From an uncultured Saprospiraceae bacterium (GTDB taxonomy: Bacteria; Bacteroidota; Bacteroidia; Chitinophagales; Saprospiraceae), in NCBI GenBank assembly GCA_937929835.1, contig CALFUU010000057.1, forward strand, positions 1 through 64,000: a stretch of 64,000 nucleotides of DNA, written 5' to 3'. The position numbers and the translations under genes are program-made. This document shows positions 7,315 to 22,300 of this stretch, in pieces (the first letter of the stretch is position 1; each line of letters starts with the position of its first letter). The notes below the pieces were generated by a model, which saw only the letters and a list, made by a program, of their open reading frames with translations, ran no database searches and was not told where the DNA came from.

Positions 7315-10300
7315 CTAGTCGACAAGAATCATTTTGTATTCTGCAACGCCTTGGTCTGTTGTCAACTTGGCATAGATTACTCCAGTACCATCGATCTGGT
7401 TTCTAGACAGACGCATCGTGTGATAGCCTGTCGCATACTGGTCAGTTGCCCTATGCAGCATTCGGCCATTGACATCATAGAATTCCCAGATACCCTTTCC
7501 TTGCTGGGCAATGTAGAAGTTCACTTCTGTCATTGTAATCCATGGGTTAGGTGTAACAGAAATTATCTGAGATTCCTCACTGACTCTTGTATCTAATCTA
7601 AGTTCAACCTTATCGCTGTATCCTCTGTATGCTTCTGCTGTTGTTACAGAAGAACTCAAGATAAAGGCTGTCGAAAGATCGACATCTTCTTTAGCTTTAA
7701 ATCTCAACTCGAAGATGACTTCGTCAGAGGATTTGTCTTCGGCGCTCGTGCCAGCTTGTGACATAGTCAGGATTCCTTTATCGCCATTACCTAAGTTGTA
7801 GCTAACAGGATTAGATGGTGTCTTATCTATGAGATCCATCACTTCTAGGAGGTCTTTATCCCACTCCATCGTTGTCTGCCATCCACTGACTTGCTCGTAA
7901 TTTCTAAAGTAGAATGGTACTATAACTTCTTCTCCCTTAGATACTCTAACAGCATCGTACTCCATTACAAGAGGTGCACCTTGACTTCTTGTATCGACAG
8001 CTTGGTCTTGTGCATTGAAAGCAATGTCTCCATTGACATCTCCGACTTTGACACCGACGAAGTCAATATCCATATCTGAACTCAAGCCTACAATATCATA
8101 GGTCTCTGCAATCTGCGTCAACCAAGGATTATGAGCATCAGCAAATTGATACTCTGCATCTACAAATCTCCAACTCGTATTGTCAGGGAATTCTGTGTAG
8201 ATACCCAAGATTAATTTTCTCAATTCTACAAGATCTATACCGTTGACTCCTTCGCTAGAATTAACATCAGCAGCCAATAACTGGTATGGACTATCAAGAG
8301 TTTCTATCCCTAAGATGTGTCTCTGTATGATTATCAAATCTAGTGTACTCACACCATTCATATGATCATCATTCTTGACAGGAGCTACATTATAGTCTCC
8401 GCCGATAGGCATATCAGCAAAGGCATAATTACCATTACCATCTGTCATATCAAAAGTGGTTGATGTCAACTCTACTTTTACCTCTTCTATGCTCTGCTGC
8501 GTTTCAGTCTTGATATCTCCAGACAACGTGACTTTTTGTGATGTGCTACAAGCACCCGTAGGATCTTGAACCTCCACTGTACCGACACAGAAATCGCCTA
8601 AGCCTGTCTGGTTATCGATTACATAAAGGCTTACAGGCATCACTACTGGATACGTCTCATTAGGATCACAACTCAACAGCATATTGGATTGTGTACCTGC
8701 AGCATTAAAGCTTAACGTGATACCCAATTGTGGCCCACAAGGATGGTAACTACCTCCATCTATATCAGATGCCCATAACTCCACCTCTCCGTGCGAATCG
8801 AGACTTACTGCTATTCCGTTACGACAAATAGGTATCGGTAATTTCGTATTCAAGATTGTCAAGTTCTGCATATCTGTCGTCGTGTTGCCACATCCATCAG
8901 ATACTGACCAGACAATACTATAAGTTCCTGCCGCCAAGGTTGCTGTTATGCTGCTTGACCTTAGATCTATTGGGTTACCATCGACGTCGTTGAAGATAGA
9001 AGTGCCTGTCGCATCCATCAGCTGATTATTCCAATTCAATGAACTGAATGGTGTACAATCAGGACCTACTGTTCTGCTTAAAGACAATTCTACACTTGTA
9101 CAACTTGCGTTGCTACTCATTATCGTTGTATCCGATACTGCATCCAATACTGGTGCAATATTATCCTCGATCTTAATCGTCTGCGTAAACTGGAAAGTTG
9201 CAAAAGTTCCATTACGCTGCGTACACCAATCAATGGCTGTCCAGATTCTGTTAATGACTCCACACTCCTGCGAAATAGGATCACTAGCAAAGAACTCATC
9301 TTCGAAATCATATCCTAAGAGGCTACAATTGTCAGAATTAGAGAATGAAGGCCTTGCAAAATTCTCGCCTAGATCAGGATTAAGAGCAATCGCTTCTGGT
9401 GTCAGTGTAGACGCCGTTCCACAAGCCGCATCAAAATCTAGTGGCCATACTATATCATTAACTGTAAACGGTGCTTCATTGATGATCGTAATTTCTTGCT
9501 TACAACTCATCACCACTAGTCCAAAGGATGATATGCTAAACTCTCTCGTAATAGATCCTTGACCACACTGATTTAAGTTTGGTGTAATCAACGTATCCAC
9601 TTGCTGAGTATCTCCACAATTATCATCAATAGTATAGTTTCCAAACTGGAATCCTAAGAAATTTAAGTCAAATGGTACTCTACAGTCAATCGTCACATCA
9701 TCTGGACAAGTTAAGTTAGGAATACTCTTATCCTGTACTTCAACATTGACCATACAATCACTAGTGTTACCACCGCCATCGATTGCTCTGAATACGACCA
9801 TCTGATCTACACCGACATTGGTACAACAGAATCTGACGTATGGTACGCATAGATCTGCTTCGCTTAAGTATTCAATTCCGTCTAGCTCAATACCTGCAAC
9901 ATACTGTTGTAAGCAACCATTGTCTACTCTAGATTTCAATACGTAATCAGTTCCATTTAAAGTAGTATCAACAGATAGACTTCTGAATAGAACTAGGTCC
10001 TCCATCTTGGTTGCACAAGTTGTCACTGGTCCACACTCATCCCAAGATCCATCATCAAACACGTCTGAGCTTACAATAGTATTACCATCTTGGCTGATAC
10101 TCACTACTGTTGTCTGCTCACATATGGCGATAGGTTGTGTATTGTCTCTTACTGTCACAAATGCAATACACTCTGTATTGATGTTGTAACAATCATCAGA
10201 AACCGTATACTCTAACCTATGTTTACCTGTCTCTAAGGTCGCAGTTGGTGTCACACCATCTTGCACCTCTACTAGACCAAATGGATGCTGGATCGTTACA

Positions 10301-13300
10301 TTGATACCATTGTCACAAGCATCAGTAGCTTGCGGTAATGGTAATTCAATATCACCTGCACAGTTATCATTAGTTGTCACCTCAAAGTCAGGTGGACAAA
10401 CGTCTATAACTGGTGCTTGATCGTCTATTACTTCTATCACTTGTGGGACACCACTCATCAATTCTTCTACTCCACAATTCCACTCGAATATTTCCCAAGT
10501 TCTGATAAACTTCTTGCTACAGCCTACATCTGGTAGAAGTACATCTGTAAAGGTTACAAAACCATTACAAGTAGAACCAGTCCCAGGGAACAACGGTACT
10601 ATCTGATTGTCTGGATCTTGATCCATTCCTGTTACACAAATATTAGGCGCTATCGTACCAGAGCCTGTTCCTGATCCAGTGGTTCCCATTCCAGTGAATG
10701 GCAAACCAATCTCTAAATCTAATTCTGGCATTGCCAACCACGGTGCTGGACAGCCATCTGCTGTAAGCTCAAAGTTGCCCAAGTCACTACAATTAATCGT
10801 AGCCCAAGATGGATAAGTAATATCTGCGGACTCTACTCTCTCTAAGAATATCATCTGCTCACAGAAACCAGCTAGGTTGCCATTGTTATCTCTACTTCTG
10901 TAAGTCCTTGTAATGATATGCGTGTAATCATCTGCTCTCGGATCTCCACACTCTATTGTCTCTCTCTGCTCGTCTGCCAAGAACACTTCAAATGAATTAC
11001 CTGCACAATTGTCTTCTACATTCAATAAGTCTGGAAGACACATCACTTCTAGAACCGCACAAGTTGTGATCATTGTATCTGGACATACGATCTGAGGTAC
11101 CAATTTGTATTCGACATTGATATTACCCCAACAACTGTTTTGGTTATCACACATAGGATCGTTATTAGAGATACGATATGATAAAGATCGACCTATATGA
11201 TCTGCATTCAAGACAGTCAATGGCGTACCATCTGCATTACGTATTATATTCCCATTTTCATCTAAAATTTCTACATCATAAAAACTGGAAACACACATCA
11301 ATCCAACACCACCCATTTCTGGTCTAAATTCTGCTTCACAATTTTGACCTAACGAAACATTTAGTTCAGAAATACATATAAACTCGTCATCACAGCAAGA
11401 AGCTGGGATAAAGTTATCTGTAATACATACTTCAAAATCTCCACAAGTCGTCTTATTACCTCCACAGTCAGTAAGAGTGTAGTTCACTTGAGTACAACCA
11501 ACTAAGAAATAATTTGTCATTGTAGATCCGCCAACTACTTGCTGGCTAGTACCTGTCCCATCGGGGTTTATCATATTCAGCGTAACACTTCCCGTACAAC
11601 AATTATCATCTATTAATGGATGCGTCCATGTATGTTCTGTACCAGCTTGTTGAGTGACTTCCATCTGTTGATTGATCCCAGAATATGGACCAAACTCAAA
11701 CAATTGTAATTCCCAATTATTAAGAGCTCCAGTTTCAACTCCTGCGCCCATAACGTTTAATGTCCACGTACCGGCTGAGTTCATACCTGAGAATCTATTA
11801 AAGGATTCTACCGGTGCAAACCATAAACTAGAATTAAAATCATTACAATCAGCTGATACTAGATCAACCTGACTTGTATCACTGATACTTGATAAGAAGT
11901 TGGCAGTACCATTGCATTGTCCATCTAATACTTTTGTTTGAGTACCATCTGGTGCAATCAAGTAAATAGAAACTTGACTCATATCAGGATGTGTAATAGA
12001 AAGTCCATTGATCTGTACATAATCTACAGTGAATAATTCTGAGATAATAACAGTGCTTTCATTACACGTACCTGGATCTATCGTCAAATTTTCACCTTTT
12101 TCAGATGCTTCTTGTACGATTGCTGCACAAGTAGGTGCCTGATCATCTTCTACGCTAAGCACGAATGAACACTCGCTAACACTAGCTACTTCAGATTGCA
12201 ATGATGTGCTTGTGCTATTATTAGCCATGAAATCCAATGTATTATTAAGCACACCGATATTCTGAGTACAATTTAATGTTACTTTCCAGTCATTACTTGA
12301 ATTGTGATCCCAGTTCCAAACCCTACAGACATCTCCTCCATTCAAGTTACCTGTCCAATCAGATATACTATATCCATTGACTGCGAGCTGATCAAATGTC
12401 GCATTCATATACTCAAGAGTATATGCTGCGGCTTCTAAGTAACCTATATCTGATGCAAAAGTGTAAACCATAACAGCACCTGGCTCTAGTGTTGTCCCTG
12501 CTGGCAATGTATCAGACTCTACACCATTTCCATATCTATTTATTGTTAAGCAGTTAAGATCTAGAGTTGCAGGTCCTAAGTTTGATATTTCTATCATATC
12601 TGTGCCAGCCTGCACAACTTCAGTAATCAATAATAAAGGCTGATCTTGAACTCTAAAGCTTACATTGTGATCACCAACTGTAAATTGTGTTGTGCTTTCT
12701 AAGACATCCATTCCAGAAGCCACTACAGATCCAGATGGGTCTTCTGCTTTCCATATTACTGCACTGTTATCAGGGCAGTTGTCTTCAAATTCTATTGCTA
12801 AGTCACTAGGTAGATCTTCACCACAAAGAGCAGACTGATCTTCTGGACAAGAAGTAAATTCAGGAGCTGTATGAAAATCGTTGACAATCACTTTGAATGA
12901 ACATTCTGTTGAATTACCACAAGCATCTACAGCTAAGAAAGTTAACTCCGTTGTCCCTACAGGAAATAGTCCTCCAGAGTTTAGTCCTGAATTATCTATC
13001 TGAGACACTATTACATCACTAGTACAGTTATCTGATGCAGCCAGAGGTGAGAAATTTACAAAAGCTTCGCACCAAGTCTCTGGTGCCCCAATAACAATTG
13101 GTAACCTTTCGCAATTTGTGAATTCTGGCGGTGTATTATCACCGACCGCCCATGTATGTGTGACACTTGATGTATTACCACAATCATCAGTCGCTGTAAA
13201 TACTACATCTACACTTCTAGTACCTGGACAAGTCTCAACAAAATTAGTTGGGCTATAATCATTTGTCCACGTGACACTTCCACAAACATCACTTGCCGTT

Positions 13301-16300
13301 GCGCCCGCATTGGATTCTAACCACGCATCGAACTCAGGAAAGTTTCCTCCTGGATCATTATCACATTCGTTCATAGCCATATCAGAACCCTGTACTATTA
13401 CCGGATCTGTTGTATCCTCGATAATGAAGTTTGCTTGTGTAGTTGACACATTACCACATTCGTCAGTTGCTGTAAATCTATAAACCGTCGTCTGAGTACT
13501 TCCACAACCAGAAATCACATTAAGTAAATCCCAAGACCAAGAGAAAGTACAATTATCTTCTGCAACTGCATTTCCATTGGCACTCAACCAGGCATTGAGT
13601 TGGTTAATGTTTCCGTTCCCGTCACATTCTACTATCTCATCTGATGCAGCAACACTAATTATTGGAGCAGTTAAATCTGTTTGTTGTAAATAAGTACTTT
13701 GTGAGGTACAACCATTGGTAGTATTTAAAGTATAATTTATCAAAAACTCGCCACACTCTGTAACTACAAGTGATCCTGTAAGTCCGTTACCATGATCAAC
13801 AACTCCTGGGCCAGAAAATTGGCCACCAGGTAAGTTTGCTGTGTAGGTAACTGTCTGTCCAATACACGGCTCTTCATTATCAACTGTAAAACTGGCGTCT
13901 TGTGCAGTTCCGTCTTGTACTTCTATATCTACACAGAATTGCTCAGTACAAGTCCCTGCAGGAAGACTACCACAAGCTTCGTATGCAATCGTTTCTGTGA
14001 GACAAAGCACAACTGTCCCTGTACCAGTTACCGATATTTCTCCATTTACCTCATCATTGAGAGTAGCAGGACCTGTCACCGAGTAGGCCGTCGTGACAGC
14101 ACCTTTATAGCTCGGAGAATTAGTTAAGGCTACATAAATATGATTAGATAGAGGATCGCCATCACTCCAACATACCTGATCTTGAATCTGAAAGCTAGGT
14201 TGTGGTTGTTCAGATACAACGGCATAGCTCGTCACCTCTGATGGCGTTACAACACAAGGTCCAACATAGGTCAGAGTCAAGTCATAGCACCCTGGCTCAT
14301 CATAAACTACAGCACCCCCTACTACATTGGCTAATCCGCCTCCAGAAAGTGCCCATTCTTCTGTATTACTCACGTCTATTCCTGGAAAATATTGCGACAA
14401 TGAAATGGAACCCACAGCATCAAACTGACAGGTAAAATCTAAAGTCACAGAAGGAGGTAACGTTGGTGCAACTATTACTTCGATTGTGTGACACTTCGTG
14501 TCTTGGCACAAATCATTATAATAAACAGTTGCACATAGTTCTATATTTCCAGCTAGATCAGACCCGTCAAAACTTGCTGTTCCATCATTATTATCAGTGA
14601 TGCCCAGCCCAGTCCAACTAACTACAGCAGGAGGTATAGGCAAATTTAGATTATCCAGAACTAGAGTACGAGGATCATCATTATCACATATAGGTGCTTC
14701 TGGTGCCGTCCAAGTTGCATCTGCTTCACAAGGAAATTGTATCACCTCTGTATCTTCTGGAGACTCTACTGTATTACCTTGTGGATCTGTTCCTTCTGCA
14801 TTGGCTGTATTTGAAACTCCACCTGGAATTCCTGCACCATTAGCAACATCCACGTCACTTAAAGTATAAGTCGCTGTACATGTCACAGTCTCTCCAGGAG
14901 CTAAAGTTGTCGGCAGACAAACTATTGGGCTCATTGTTCCTGTTCCTGCTATTCCATTGAATGAAGGTCCTTGATCAACAATCATCACGTTATCAATCGT
15001 TACGTTTCCAGTATTTATAACATCATATTCATATGGTATGATATCTCCGGCATCTACTATTCCGTTTCCATTATCTACAAGCTCTGAAGCACGCTTATCC
15101 ATTTCTAACATAGGATTGGACGGGAGTTCAGTAACTGCTGTATCCTCTGGAGAAGTTACAGTCGACCCACTAGGATCTATGCCACTAGCGTCAGCGGTAT
15201 TCGTTATACCACCAGGAATGCCTGCACCGTTGTCTACATCTTCTTGGGCTAGTACATAAATAGCCGAAAATGTAGTACAATCACCTGGCGCTAAATCAGA
15301 CGAGGCGGGGTCGTAAGCACCTAAAGAATTAGCACCCATCAAGCCATTAAATGATGGACCTGGATCATTAGGCACCACTCCAGTAAGCGATACATTTCCT
15401 GTATTGCAAACTTCATAGGTATATAATATTTCATCGCCCGCATCTGTCAACAGCCCATCAGAACCTTTGAGTACAGTTGGCTCAGCCGCGCTCTTGTCCA
15501 TTGACAACATCGGCGTAGCAGGAATATGTGTAATAGCAGAATCATCTGGAGAATCCACTGTCGCTCCGCTCGGATCTAATCCAGAAGCGTTAGCCGTATT
15601 GGCTACGGAATTAGGTAAAGTCGCTCCATTATCTATGTCTGTCTGACTAAGTGTATAAGTCGCTGTACAAGTCGCGACTTCACCCGGAGTCAAAGTTGTC
15701 GGTAAACAAATAATAGGAGATAAACTATTAGTACCAGGAACGCCATTAAATGTAGGTCCAGGATCATTGACTGACACATTGGAAATTGTGACGTTACCAT
15801 CATTGGTTACTGTATAGCTATAAAGTATCTCATCACCCGCATCGACAATGTTTCCATTTGCTCCAGCGCTTATGCTTGGTGCACCGGCACTCTTATCAAA
15901 GGCTAGGCTCGGCATAGCTGGAATTTCAGTCATTGCCATATCATCTGGCGAATCATGACTTATACCACTAGGGTCAGTACCTAAAGCGTTAGCAGTGTTA
16001 GCTACTCCATCAATTACACCAGCGGCATTATCTACATCAGTTTGACTTAAAATATAAGTTGCTGTACAGGTTGTAGCCTCTCCTGGCTCCAATGTTGTAA
16101 CCATACATACAATAGGACTCAGACTATTAGTACCATTTGCCCCATTGAAGGTAGGACCAGGATCATTGATTGAAATATTATCCATGGTTACATTCCCATC
16201 ATTCGTTACCACATAGGTATATAGAATTTCATCACCTGCATCGACAAAGCTAGCTTCTGCTCCATTTGCAATTGTCGGTGCAGCTGCACTTTTTTCCATT

Positions 16301-19300
16301 GCAAGAGAAGGAATAGCAGGTAGCTGAGTCTCTGCCATATCTTCTGGTGAGTCTACACCTGCACCAGAAGGATCTGTACCGCTGGCCATAGCTGTATTAG
16401 TTACACCAGCAGGTATTCCAGCGCCGTTATTAATATCTATTTGGCTTAGAATATAGGTAGCTGTGCAAATCGTCGTTTCCGTTGGTGCCAAAGAAGTCAC
16501 AATACAGACGATTGTACTCAGAGTATTTGTGCCCGAAATCCCACCAAAGGATGGACCAGGATCTGAGATTACAATATTGTCAAGAGAAACATTACCTGTG
16601 TTTTCAACTTCATAGGTATATACTATTTCGTCTCCAGCATCTACTATTCCACCGTTAGCTCCATTGACTACACTTGGTTCACCGGCAGATTTTTCCATAG
16701 CTAGCATAGGTGCATTGGCTATATCTGTCTGGGCTGTATCATCTGGTGCCGTAACGGTTCCTCCACTAGGGTCTGTACCTGAAGCGTTTGCAGTATTTAC
16801 AATGGCTCCAGGGATGCCTGCAGAATTATTGACATCAACTTGACTCAGTACATAGATCGCAGTGAATACCGCGCAGTCCCCTGGGTCAAGTATAGCTACA
16901 TTTACAGGATCAAAGGCACTTAGAGAATTTGTACCAGCTGCCCCTCCAAAAGAAGGACCATTATCCATTGGTGCTACATTAGAAAGACTGACATTTCCTG
17001 TATTACATACTTCATAAGTATATTCTATTTCGTCTCCAGCATCTGTAATCAATCCATTGACTCCATTTAAGATTGTTGGTTCAGCAGCACCTTTATCCAT
17101 AGCCAGCATTGGCATAGATGGAATATCTGTTATCGCTGTATCATCAGGTGAATCGATTGGAGAACCACTTGGGTCCATACCCGTTGCATTTGCAGTATTT
17201 GAAACTGAATTAGGAAGCGTAGCACCGTTATCAATATCGGTCTGACTTAAAGTATAGGTGGCGGTACAAGTTGCAGTTTCTCCTGGCTCAAGTGTCGTAG
17301 GCGCACAAGTTATAGGCGACAGACTGTTTGCTCCAGGCACTCCATTGAAAGACGGCCCGGGATCATTAACAGTTATATTAGATATCGACACGTTACCATC
17401 ATTGGTAACGACATAAGTATAGGTTATTTGGTCACCGGCATCCACAATACTCGAATTAGCTCCGGAGCTCGTACTCGGCATACCTGCACTTTTATCAAAA
17501 GCTAGACTAGGCATAGAAGGGATCTCCGTCACAGCTGTATCATCTGGTGAATCAACTGGTGTGCCGCTTGGATCTGTACCAGAGGCATTAGCTGTATTAG
17601 AAACACCATTAGCAACACCTGCTCCATTATCGATATCAGCCTGACTTAAAATATATGTGGCTATACAAGTAGTGGTTTCACCTGGCATCAATGTCGTTGC
17701 CAAGCAGACGATAGCACTCAAAGAATTTGTGCCATTTGCACCATTGAAAGTAGGACCTGAATCATTGACAGTAACATTATTCATCGTCACATTACCATCG
17801 TTCATAACGACATAGCTGTAGACAATCTCATCTCCAGCATCTACAAAACTTGCATCCATACCATTTGCAACAGTAGGTGCAGCTGCACTTTTATCCATCG
17901 CTAATGATGGATTATTAGGGATTTGTGTTTCGGCCATATCTTCAGGTGAGTCAACGCCTGCTCCGGTAGGATCCGTTCCGCTTGCCATCGCAGTATTAGT
18001 AACCCCTCCAGCTATTCCTGCACCATTATCGATATCTACTTGGCTCAATATATAAGTTGCTGTACAAGTTGTCGTTGCACCTGGAACTAGAGAAGTTGCC
18101 ATACATACAATTGTACTTAATGTATTTGTACCAGGACTTCCTCCAAAAGAAGGACCAGGATCAGAAATAATTATATTATCGATTGATACATTACCAGTAT
18201 TCTCCACTTCATAGGAGTATATAATTTCATCACCAGCATCTACTATCGTTGCATTAGTCCCATTTACAATCGTTGGATCTGCTGCACTTTTTTCCATAGT
18301 TAGCATAGGCGCATTGGCAATATCGGTCTGCGCCGTATCATCTGGGGCTGTCACTGCTGCCCCACTCGGATCTGTTCCAACAGCATTGGCCGTGTTCATT
18401 ATGGCACCTGGGATGCCTGCAGAATTATTGACATCATCCTGACTCAGCACGTATATAGCTGTGAATGTCGCACAATCACCAGGATTAAGTATTGCTACAT
18501 TTACTGGGCTGAAAGCACTCAAAGAACTGGTGCCAGCTACCCCTCCGAAGGATGGACCTCCATCCATTGGTGCAACATTCGAAATAGTTACATTTCCGGT
18601 GTTGCATACTTCATAAGTGTACTCTATTTCATCTCCGGCATCCGTAACCAGGCCATTAGAACCACTTAAGATAGTCGGCTCACTTGCAGTTTTATCCATC
18701 GCCAGCATAGGCATAGACGGTATATCCGTCACTGCCGTATCATCAGGAGAATCGGTTACCGTGCCTGTAGGATCAGTTCCAGATGCATTTGCAGTGTTTG
18801 TTACTGAATTTGGCATTGATGCCCCATTATCTAAATCTGCCTGACTCAATATATAAGTTGCAGTACAGGTAGCGGATTCGCCAGGTGCAAGGGTTGTCGG
18901 TATACAGGTAATAGGTGAAAGAACATTTGTCCCAGGCGTCCCATTGAAAGATGGTCCTGAGTCATTTACTGTAATATTTGACATCGATACATTACCGTCG
19001 TTGGTTACCGTATAGGTATATATGATTTCGTCTCCCGCATCCACGAAAGTACTATTAGCTCCAGAAGATGTACTCGGCATACCTGCACTTTTATCAAAGG
19101 CCAGACTAGGCATAGCTGGAATCTCCGTTGTAGCTGTATCATCTGGTGAATCGACTGGCGCTCCACTAGGATCAGTACCAGCTGCGTTTGCTGTGTTTGC
19201 AACTCCACTTGTCACACCTGCTGCATTATCTAGATCAGTTTGACTTAGTATATAAGTCGCTGTACAAGTTGTCATATCACCAGGCATCAATGTTGTTGCT

Positions 19301-22300
19301 ATACAAACAATAGCAGAAAGGCTGTTAGTTCCAGTAGCTCCATTGAAGGTAGGACCATTATCATTTATAGTTATGTTATCCATTGTGACATTTCCGTCAT
19401 TTGTCACTACGTAAGTATAAAGAATCTCATCACCAGCATCGACTGTAGTAGCCTCAGCGCCATTGACAATGGTAGGTGCTGCTGCACTTTTATCCATCGC
19501 TAATGAAGGATCACTCGGGATCTGCGTTTCTGCCGTGTCTTCTGGCGAGTCTACTCCTGCCCCCGAAGGATCAGTTCCACTTGCCATTGCTGTATTCTCA
19601 ACACCACCAGGTATTCCTGCACCGTTGTTGACATCAGTTTGACTCAATGTATAAGTAGCCATACAAATGGTTGTTGCACCTGGCGCCAATGACGTTGCCA
19701 CACAAGTGATCGCACCTAAAGCATTGGTCCCTTGGACCCCTCCAAATGACGGGCCTGGATCAGAGATTGAGACATTGTCAATTGTGACATTCCCTGTATT
19801 TTCCACTTCATAGGTATAGATGATTTCATCCCCAGCATCTACCGTGGAAGGATTACTGCCAGCTGCGATCGTTGGTGCAGCGGCACTTTTTTCCATGGCC
19901 AACATTGGCGCATTGGTTATATCTGTTTGTGCAGTATCGTCAGGTGCCGCTACAGTGCCCCCACTCGGATCTGTACCGACTGCATTGGCTGTATTCATAA
20001 TAGCACCGGGTATGCCAGCAGAGTTATTCACATCATCTTGACTTAGAATATAAGTTGCGGTAAACATAGCGCAATCCCCTGGGTCCAATGCTGCAACATT
20101 CACAGGCATAAAAGAACTAAGTGAATTAGTGCCCGCAACACCACCGAACGATGGTCCAGAATCCATCGGAGCAACATTTGATAAAGTTACATTACCTGTG
20201 TTACATACCTCATAAATGTATTCTACCTCGTCGCCTGCATCTGTAATCAGACCATCTACACCATTCAAAATTGAAGGCGATCCTGCTGTCTTATCCATCT
20301 CTAGCATTGGCATAGCTGAAATATCAGTAGTGGCCGTATCATCTGGTGAATCGACAGTAGCGCCAGTAGGATCCATCCCCGTTGCGTTAGCCGTATTGGA
20401 AGCAAGACCGTTGTTGATATCAGCCTGACTCAACACATAGGTGGCAGTACAAGTAGTGCTTTGTCCTGGATCTAGAGAACTCGTTCCACAATTAATAGGC
20501 GATAACGAATTCGTACCAGGTACGCCATTAAATGTCGGCCCAGCGTCTACTATAGTTACATTATCTATAGTTACATTACCCGTATTCTCTACAACATAAG
20601 TGTAAGTTATTACATCTCCTTCATCTACGATGCTTCCATTTGATCCTGATGAAATAGAAGGCATACTTCCGGATTTATCCATAGTTAACATTGGATCAAG
20701 TGGCACAGGAACAGTCGCAGAAGATGGATCAGATACATAAGGATTACCAAATGGGTCGTCGCCACCTGCAGTAGCCGTATTATCAGCTGTACCGCCTGCA
20801 CTATTATTAACATCGTTTTGCGAAAGCGTATAAGTTGCCATACAAGTTGTACATTCATTAACTTGCAATGTTGTAGTAGCACAAGTTATCATACCCATAA
20901 CACCGGACCCAGCTTGCCCACCAAAGGTAGGGCCAGGATCATTTATCATTAAATTAGTTACAGTCACCTGTCCATCATTACATACATCGTATGTGTACAT
21001 AATCTGATCGCCGCCATCGGTAGATGTTCCGTTATTTCCTAATGCAGAAGTAGGACCTGTCGCAGACTTAGTCATATCAAGACTCGGATCACAACCCATA
21101 ACCGACAACGTCGCTGGATCAGAATTTCCCATACAACCATTAGCATCGATTGCCGTCAACCTAAATTGATTACCGTCAAAAATCAATGGCGCCCCAAACA
21201 CTGATAAAGTATTGGTCAATGAACCTGTGAATGTTGCTCCATCAGAGGTTGGCCCCCAATTAGTTCCACCATCAGTAGAGAGTTCCCATTGATACATAAA
21301 GGGTGGCGTACCTGAAGTCGCATCAGCTGTAAAACTTGCGTCTTCGCCTACACATATGGGTCCAACATCTGCAGGTGTAGTAATTTCGGCAGGACCATGT
21401 ACTACAAAATCCATACATTCCGTGACCGGACAATTCTCATTTCCAACATTATTACAAATTGTAAATGTGCCGGCTGTGGTTGGAGCAAAAGTCGCAGAAG
21501 ATCCACCCAATGGAGTAGTTGTACCATTTACTGTCCAACTCTGAAAACAATTATTAGGTATCCAATTCATTTCTACGCTCTCCCCTACACAAATCTCATC
21601 ATCTGAAAAAGTAAATTCTGGTGTTGCTTCAGAGACATCTATAATTAGATAATCAATGAATAAACAATTACATCCTCGACACTGAGCATCAACCATAGGA
21701 CCTCCGGCTGCCTGGTTATTAAAATCACCTCCTACCGATTGTGTAAACATAGGGCAAAATGGATCAGCAGTACAAGCACCAGCATCACCATCAGACTGGG
21801 GACCAGCAGGCAAAAAACAAAAATCACCGACTGAATTTCCTCCGAGTATTCCATTAGTGTAAAAACCAAATTGCATAACTCCATCCGCAGCTTGATCGTT
21901 AAAAGCACAAGGTGAGAAAGAAACGATTGTACAAATAGGATCAGCTGTACAGTCAAAAGCTGTACTATTTTGCGGTGCACCATCTATAACTCCTATCTCA
22001 TTTCCGAGTTCGTCATAGACAAATACACGCTCAGATACCTGACCGAAATCACCTCTTCTGCAGACTCGAAATTGTACATCATTACAAATAGGTAACGATG
22101 ATACGATAGCGCTTACATCTACATTTACCCGCCACTCAGGATCTGAACCTAAGCCACCGTTAGCACCATCACCTTCCACACACATTTCATTTGTCTGGGC
22201 TACATATGTTGTTCCAGAAGCCAAATTCAATGTTATATCTACAGTAGCATCAGTAACGCCATATGCGTCCCCCGCTGTACCAACCGCAGGAAAGATCTGA

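Noticed and set aside
14597-20428. Plus-strand open frames repeating every 1599 bp opposite the DUF7507-like array
   Set aside because: Their similarity to one another is fully explained by the sense-strand super-repeat.
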